In this document: positions 59,855-64,000 of the stretch, one piece after another
Layout: each line of letters begins with the position of its first letter
Position numbering within the stretch: the first letter of the stretch is position 1
Assembly (NCBI GenBank): GCA_900129675.1
Contig: FSRD01000001.1
Span: 1,477,501-1,541,500 of the forward strand
Reading direction: 5' to 3'
Length of the DNA stretch: 64,000 bases
From: Bradyrhizobium erythrophlei
Lineage (GTDB): Bacteria; Pseudomonadota; Alphaproteobacteria; Rhizobiales; Xanthobacteraceae
Notes under the pieces: generated by a model
Database searches by the model: none
What the model saw: only the letters and a program-made list of their open reading frames with translations
What the model was told of the DNA's origin: nothing
Translations under genes and position numbers: made by a program

Positions 59855-60709
59855 ATGCGAGAAATGCCCTCAAGACAACGTTTGACCGTGGCGTTTGGGC
59901 GTTTGATGCATTCGTTTGAGGCCGATCCGGCCAATTTCCATTATACGACCAGAATTCATCCGGCGCTCACCAGCTTCACCGACGAAGTCTGCGGCACGCT
60001 GGCGCGGCTGATTGCCTATGTGGTGATGCTGGCGCTGCTTGCCATCGGCGGCATCTATTTTTGGGAACAGTTGCCGGATGCAGTGGCGATGGAGCCCGCC
60101 GTAAGGGGTAGCTGGGGCCTGGCCAGCCGTTCGGCGCCGGTGTTCGCCATCAGCAAATTCGATTCGCAAGACAAGACAGAGGCTTACGCGATTTTTCGGC
60201 ATCCGGAGGGCGGCCGCAAGGACCTGTTCCGCTGGACTCAGGACGAAAAGCCGATTGCTGAGCTCGAAATCTACCGTCCAGGCGGCGAATTGAATCAGGC
60301 GGGACCCGCGATCGCCGAAATCGCCGCGCGAATGGATTCGCAGGGCATGCGCGAGCTCGAGGCCGCCGGCATCATCGACAGCAAGTTCGGCACCGTGACC
60401 CTGCTTCGCCTCGTCGGCGGCGTCGATACCGCACGCTCCAGCCTCGGATTCATCAAACGCGTCGATGATCCCAATTTCCGGATCTCCGGCTGGTCGTGCC
60501 AGGGCGATAATCTGGCGGCCCGCCGCGCCGCGATTTCCTGCATGCTGAACCGACTGGTGCTGCTGACCGCCGGAAATGACCCGAAACTGGCCGAATTATT
60601 TGCCCATGCCGACCTCAGGCGCAGCGATTGCTCGCTCTCGGCCGCGCCGGCCCTGTCGCCGGATTGGGTGACCGGCGCTGAAAGCCCGCGGCTGCGCGGC
60701 GCCTTCTAG
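59855..60709 (+). CDS. Hypothetical protein with one membrane segment
   Basis: A 284-residue protein with one hydrophobic helix at about residues 52-70 (RLIAYVVMLALLAIGGIYFW) and a large soluble C-terminal part, probably periplasmic. FAISKFDSQDKTEAYAIFRH and GTVTLLRLVGGVDTARSSLG, then ISGWSCQGDNLAARRAAISC are the better ordered parts, with several cysteines. The start may be the ATG at 59906 (MHSFEADPANFH). No known family recognised. Alone between asd and a small secreted protein. Confidence 0.7.
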   Translation: MREMPSRQRLTVAFGRLMHSFEADPANFHYTTRIHPALTSFTDEVCGTLARLIAYVVMLALLAIGGIYFWEQLPDAVAMEPAVRGSWGLASRSAPVFAISKFDSQDKTEAYAIFRHPEGGRKDLFRWTQDEKPIAELEIYRPGGELNQAGPAIAEIAARMDSQGMRELEAAGIIDSKFGTVTLLRLVGGVDTARSSLGFIKRVDDPNFRISGWSCQGDNLAARRAAISCMLNRLVLLTAGNDPKLAELFAHADLRRSDCSLSAAPALSPDWVTGAESPRLRGAF

Positions 60710-60900
60710 CCTTTATTTTGACGCGTTTCCGTCGGCCAAGATACTGGTTTTCATGCAATTTTTTCGCTTCACCCGTCATTATTGTGATCCGGTGTGGCGC
60801 AATTGACCTAGTACCGATAGGCCCGCCGCGGCTACAATGCGCGCCAATCAGCTTAGCGATCTGCCAGCCCCTCCCCAAAGGGCGAAATGACGAGGATGCG
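60710..60900. other. Intergenic region with GCGTTTTC-type repeat fragment
   Basis: TTTTGACGCGTTTCCGTCGG with TGGTTTTCATGCAATTTTTT after it (60717-60770) resembles the GACGCGTTTTCTTCACGCG module seen at 53650 and 54598. GACGAGGATGCG before 60901 is a likely ribosome-binding region. No gene was found here. Confidence 0.4.
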
Positions 60901-61287
60901 ATGACTTGGAAATTCACTGCTGCGAGCAAGCTCGCGGTGTTCGCTGCAGCAGCGGTCGTTGTGGTTGGATTTAGCGTTACCCCGGCCAGCGCGCAGACCA
61001 AGCATCAGTACGACAAGGACGGCCGCCCTTATTACGGCGCCAATGGCCCCAACCGGTCCTACCAGCAGGGACCTCGCACCCGGGTCTACATCACCACGCG
61101 CTCGTGGCTTGACGCCGGCACCGAAGTTTTGCCGGGCGACCGCAAGTTCACCGACTACGCCTTCCCGCCGGCGATCGGGTACCCGTCGTTCGCGCGCGAG
61201 AACCGCAACCGCCCGATCGACCGCCAGCCGCTCAACCCGCCGTCGGACCTTGGCGGCTATTATCCGACGACGTTCCCGCTGTATTGA
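60901..61287 (+). CDS. Small secreted conserved protein
   Basis: A 128-residue protein starting MTWKFTAASKLAVFAAAAVV with a signal peptide ending near SAQT. The mature part contains GANGPNRSYQQGPRTRVYIT and TRSWLDAGTEVLPGDRKFTD, ending GGYYPTTFPLY. This looks like a conserved exported protein of Bradyrhizobium-like bacteria without known function; the pattern TRSWLDAGTEV may be a useful tag for searches. Confidence 0.82.
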   Translation: MTWKFTAASKLAVFAAAAVVVVGFSVTPASAQTKHQYDKDGRPYYGANGPNRSYQQGPRTRVYITTRSWLDAGTEVLPGDRKFTDYAFPPAIGYPSFARENRNRPIDRQPLNPPSDLGGYYPTTFPLY

Positions 61288-61310
61288 GTTAGCGGATAGC
61301 ACCAGCACGT

Positions 61311-61426
61311 CGTCCCGGCCTTGAGCCGGGACGGCGCGGCCTCACATTTAAAAATCGCTGTTCGACGACTTTCGCATAACCACAAACAGCTGTGGTTATG
61401 GGTCCCGGCCCAAGGCCGGGACGACA
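61311..61426. repeat. Palindromic repeat with CGTCCCGGCC/GGCCGGGACG ends
   Basis: Ends CGTCCCGGCCTTGAGCC and GGCCCAAGGCCGGGACGAC are inverted, and the centre holds ATAACCACA-AACAGC-TGTGGTTAT. It belongs with the GTTATGGGTCCCGG arm at the rimM 3' end (47591-47604). It lies between the small secreted protein and leuB (convergent). Confidence 0.78.
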
Positions 61427-61442
61427 CCTTGTGTGCCTATGC

Positions 61443-62555
61443 TTACGCGTGCAGCTTCTGCAGTTCTTTCAAGATCGCCTCGCCCATCTGCGTGGTGCTG
61501 GCAGCCGTCGCGCCCTCGGACCTGATGTCCGCGGTGCGCAAACCGCTGGCGAGCACGGCGGCGATCGCGGCATCGACCTTGTCGGCCAGCGCGCCCATGT
61601 CGAAGGAATAGCGCAGCGCCATGCCGAACGACGAGATCATCGCGATCGGATTGGCGAGGCCTTTGCCCGCGATATCCGGCGCCGAGCCGTGCACCGGCTC
61701 GAACAGCGAGCGGCGCTTTTTGGTCTTGGCATCGACTTCGCCGAGCGAGGCCGACGGCAGCATGCCGAGCGAACCCGTCAGCATCGCCGCGATATCGGAG
61801 AGCATGTCGCCGAACAGATTGTCGGTGACGATGACATCGAACTGCTTTGGCGCCTTCACCAGATTCATGCCACCGGAATCGGCGAGCTGATGCTCCAGCG
61901 TGACATCCTTGTACTCGCGCGCGTGCACCTGCGTCACCACCTCATTCCAGAGCACGCCTGACTTCATGACGTTGCGCTTTTCCATCGAGGTCACCTTGTT
62001 GCGGCGCTTGCGCGCCAAATCGAAGGCGACGCGGGCGATGCGCTCGATCTCATAGGTGTCGTAAACCTGGGTGTCGATGGCGCGCTTCTGGCCGTTGCCA
62101 AGGTCGGTGATGGTCTTCGGCTCGCCGAAATACACGCCGCCGGTCAGCTCGCGCACGATCATGATGTCGAGGCCTTCGACCGCCTCGCGCTTCAGGCTCG
62201 AGGCATCGGCCAGCGCCGGATAGCACACCGCCGGGCGCAGATTGGCGAACAGGCCGAGATCCTTGCGTAGCCGCAACAGACCGGCTTCGGGCCTGACATC
62301 GTAAGGCACGCTGTCCCACTTCGGCCCGCCGACCGCACCGAAGATGATGGCGTCGGCGGCCTTCGCCTTGGCCATGTCGCCTTCGCTGATCGAGACCTTG
62401 TGCGCGTCATAGGCTGAACCGCCGACCAGCCCCCGCTCGGTCTCGAAATGCGCAATGCCCTGCGCGTTGAGCCAGTCGATCAGGCGTTGCACCTCCCCCA
62501 TCACTTCGGGGCCGATGCCGTCGCCGGGGAGAAGCAGCAGTTTATGGGTCGCCAT
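61443..62555 (-). CDS. leuB: 3-isopropylmalate dehydrogenase
   Basis: Oxidative decarboxylation step of leucine synthesis. Start [20 protein letters not shown] is used (370 residues; an ATG 15 bp upstream is in frame). [17 protein letters not shown] block is [20 protein letters not shown]; the catalytic Tyr is in [14 protein letters not shown] vicinity and SVDKANV-equivalent [34 protein letters not shown] and [15 protein letters not shown] are conserved. Minus strand, opposite to leuC and leuD. Confidence 0.97.
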   Translation of the reverse strand: MATHKLLLLPGDGIGPEVMGEVQRLIDWLNAQGIAHFETERGLVGGSAYDAHKVSISEGDMAKAKAADAIIFGAVGGPKWDSVPYDVRPEAGLLRLRKDLGLFANLRPAVCYPALADASSLKREAVEGLDIMIVRELTGGVYFGEPKTITDLGNGQKRAIDTQVYDTYEIERIARVAFDLARKRRNKVTSMEKRNVMKSGVLWNEVVTQVHAREYKDVTLEHQLADSGGMNLVKAPKQFDVIVTDNLFGDMLSDIAAMLTGSLGMLPSASLGEVDAKTKKRRSLFEPVHGSAPDIAGKGLANPIAMISSFGMALRYSFDMGALADKVDAAIAAVLASGLRTADIRSEGATAASTTQMGEAILKELQKLHA

Positions 62556-62576
62556 GGTTCGATACCTCATTCAATC

Positions 62577-62704
62577 CGTCATGCCCGGGCATAGCCGTCC
62601 GAAGGACGGCGTCGCTTCCACTCCGCCTATGTCCCGGGCATCCACGTCTACTTGTGCTTCGATAGACCAAAGCGTGGATGGCCGGGACAAGCCCGGCCAT
62701 GACG
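62577..62704. repeat. Composite palindromic repeat with nested 29-bp module
   Basis: Outer ends CGTCATGCCCGGGC and GCCCGGCCATGACG are those of the 586/39191/52418 family. Inside, ATAGCCGTCCGAAGGACGGC plus GTCGCTTCC (62591-62619) is the exact reverse complement of part of the 36-bp tandem unit at 21857-21928. It lies upstream of leuB. Confidence 0.8.
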
Positions 62705-62828
62705 ACGGATGTTGTTGCGCGCGGAGTGCTAAAGCGGCGTTGCGCAATTGGCAAGACACCATTGCTGCATGCGCGCCTGTGCAAGCCCGCCCTCGCCTGT
62801 CACAATACCGCTCCTGCCGGAGTACCCC

Positions 62829-64000
62829 GTGAGAGCCCCCGACCGTCCCCCGATTTACGCGCATCCCGCGCGGCTGATCCTCATTCTGTCGCTGGCGCCG
62901 ATCATCGGTCTCGGCATCGGCCGCTTCGCCTATGCGCTGGTGCTGCCCGACATGCGCGATTCGCTGCACTGGTCGTATTCGGCGGCCGGCTTCATGAACA
63001 CGATCAACGCGGTCGGCTATCTCGCCGGCGCGCTGCTGGCTTCGCGGATGATCCGGCGCTTTGGCCTGGCCGGGGCCGTGCGCTGGGGAACCCTGGCCGC
63101 CATCGCCTCGCTGGTGCTGTGCGCCAGCTCGGGCAATTTCATCGTGCTCAGTTTTGCGCGATTGCTGGCGGGCGTGGGCGCCGCGGCCGGATTCGTCGGC
63201 GGCGCAGCACTTGCGGCCACGATCGCGCAGTCGCGCCCCGAACGCGCGAATTTCCTGCTCAGCCTGTTCTACGCCGGGCCCGGGCTCGGCATCCTGTCGT
63301 CGGGACTGGTCGCGCCGTTCGTGCTGCAGCATTTCGGGCCGGGATCGTGGTGGATCGTGTGGTGGGCGATGACGCTGCTGTCGGTGGTCATGATCATCCC
63401 GCTGCTGCTGGCGCCGCTCGCCGGCAATGCCGCGATCGACCGTGCGGCGCCGACCCGATTTTCGATCCGGCCGGCGCTGATCTATCTGGTGGGCTATTTC
63501 CTGTTTGGCGCAGGCTACATCGCCTACATGACTTTCATGATCGCCTATGTCCGCGACGCCGGCGGCGGTGCGGCGGCACAGAGCGCGTTCTGGTGCCTGA
63601 TCGGCCTGAGCGCCTTCGTGACGCCATGGGTGTGGCGCCGCGTGCTCGCGCTCGACCGCGGCGGGCTGGCCACCACGATCATCCTCGGCGTCAACGCGAT
63701 CGGCGCGAGCTTACCGATCTTCGGTCACTCGCCGCTATTGCTCGCGATCTCCGCGCTGGTGTTCGGCGTCGCGTTCTTCGCGGTGGTCGGATCGACCACC
63801 GCCTTCGTGCGCTTCAACTATCCGCCCGCGTCCTGGCCGACCGCGATCGCGGCCATGACCATTTCGTTCGGGATCGGCCAGACGCTGGGGCCGATCGTGG
63901 TCGGCGCGATCACGGACGCGGTGGGCAGCCTGTCGTTCGCGCTGAACGTTTCGGCGGCGATGCTGGCGGCCGGCGCGATCCTGTCGGCGTTTCAGAAGAA
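62829..64000 (+). CDS. MFS transporter, YbfB/YjiJ family (partial, runs off window)
   Basis: Major facilitator membrane protein; 390 codons are visible and the frame is open to the right edge. The start is GTG at 62829 (reads MRAPDRPPIYAHPARLILIL). Successive helices begin with LSLAPIIGLGIGRFAYALVL, whose GIGRFAYALVLPDM is the YbfB/YjiJ hallmark, and SARLLAGVGAAAGFVGGAAL-type text (FARLLAGVGAAAGFVGGAAL). At least ten helices are seen; the C-terminus LAAGAILSAFQK is close to the end. Substrate unknown. Confidence 0.88.
   Translation, partial: MRAPDRPPIYAHPARLILILSLAPIIGLGIGRFAYALVLPDMRDSLHWSYSAAGFMNTINAVGYLAGALLASRMIRRFGLAGAVRWGTLAAIASLVLCASSGNFIVLSFARLLAGVGAAAGFVGGAALAATIAQSRPERANFLLSLFYAGPGLGILSSGLVAPFVLQHFGPGSWWIVWWAMTLLSVVMIIPLLLAPLAGNAAIDRAAPTRFSIRPALIYLVGYFLFGAGYIAYMTFMIAYVRDAGGGAAAQSAFWCLIGLSAFVTPWVWRRVLALDRGGLATTIILGVNAIGASLPIFGHSPLLLAISALVFGVAFFAVVGSTTAFVRFNYPPASWPTAIAAMTISFGIGQTLGPIVVGAITDAVGSLSFALNVSAAMLAAGAILSAFQK

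Overview
The window looks like chromosome from a Bradyrhizobium-type alphaproteobacterium (Nitrobacteraceae/Rhizobiales). It is GC-rich. It has a separate F1 ATP synthase operon (atpH-atpA-atpG), the run mdh-sucC-sucD-sucA-sucB-lpdA, an rpsP-rimM-trmD-rplS operon, and many families of short palindromic intergenic repeats. The genus is an inference from protein sequences and gene order; no rRNA or tRNA gene was seen. Almost all of the content is conserved housekeeping DNA. The accessory signals are a broken IS200-type element, the repeat families, and a patch of small secreted proteins.

Layout. 1-2.8 kb: start of the ATP synthase F1 operon on the minus strand, with a repeat cluster between atpA and atpG. 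2.8-9.6 kb: an RlpA-like envelope protein behind an AT-rich control region (candidate CtrA box and an 18-bp palindrome), priA, a degenerate IS200 element, a XerC-like recombinase and two membrane proteins. 9.6-20.2 kb: a minus-strand TCA block read in the order mdh, sucC, a DUF1579-like gene, sucD, sucA, sucB, an SDR gene and lpdA, covering 2-oxoglutarate to succinate plus malate oxidation. 20.5-30.2 kb: zapE, thpR, a GDSL esterase divergent from a YbbA/YbbP-type ABC exporter, a Bax-inhibitor-1 protein, a GNAT acetyltransferase, DUF2794 and DUF1223 proteins, and a candidate small RNA.

30.3-36.6 kb: acnA divergent from ccmABCDG (cytochrome c maturation, including a 58-residue ccmD) and a helix-hairpin-helix protein. 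36.7-44.7 kb: dapF, mtaB, ftsY and ispZ on the minus strand, interrupted by an opposite-strand RluA-type pseudouridine synthase; then two periplasmic proteins and a metallo-beta-lactamase-fold hydrolase. 44.9-50.0 kb: ffh, rpsP, rimM, a zinc-free MDR dehydrogenase with a late nonsense codon, trmD and rplS, closed by a strong terminator. Both SRP pathway GTPases (ftsY and ffh) therefore lie within 9 kb.

50.3-64 kb: leuC, leuD and leuB (leucine biosynthesis) are spread over 12 kb. Between leuC and leuD sits a patch of small secreted proteins, two of them His/aromatic-rich, plus a zincin-like metallopeptidase. After leuD come a DXD glycosyltransferase, a DUF6455 protein next to a monoheme cytochrome c, a CitE-like lyase, a beta-carbonic anhydrase, asd, two unknown proteins, leuB and a YbfB-type MFS transporter cut by the window edge.

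I found no clear undescribed multi-gene system. The best leads are the modular invertible repeats (some supplying stop codons and protein tails), the candidate regulatory region of the rlpA-like gene, the candidate terminated RNA near 29.1 kb, the late stop codon in the MDR gene, and the small secreted protein patch that splits leuC from leuD.
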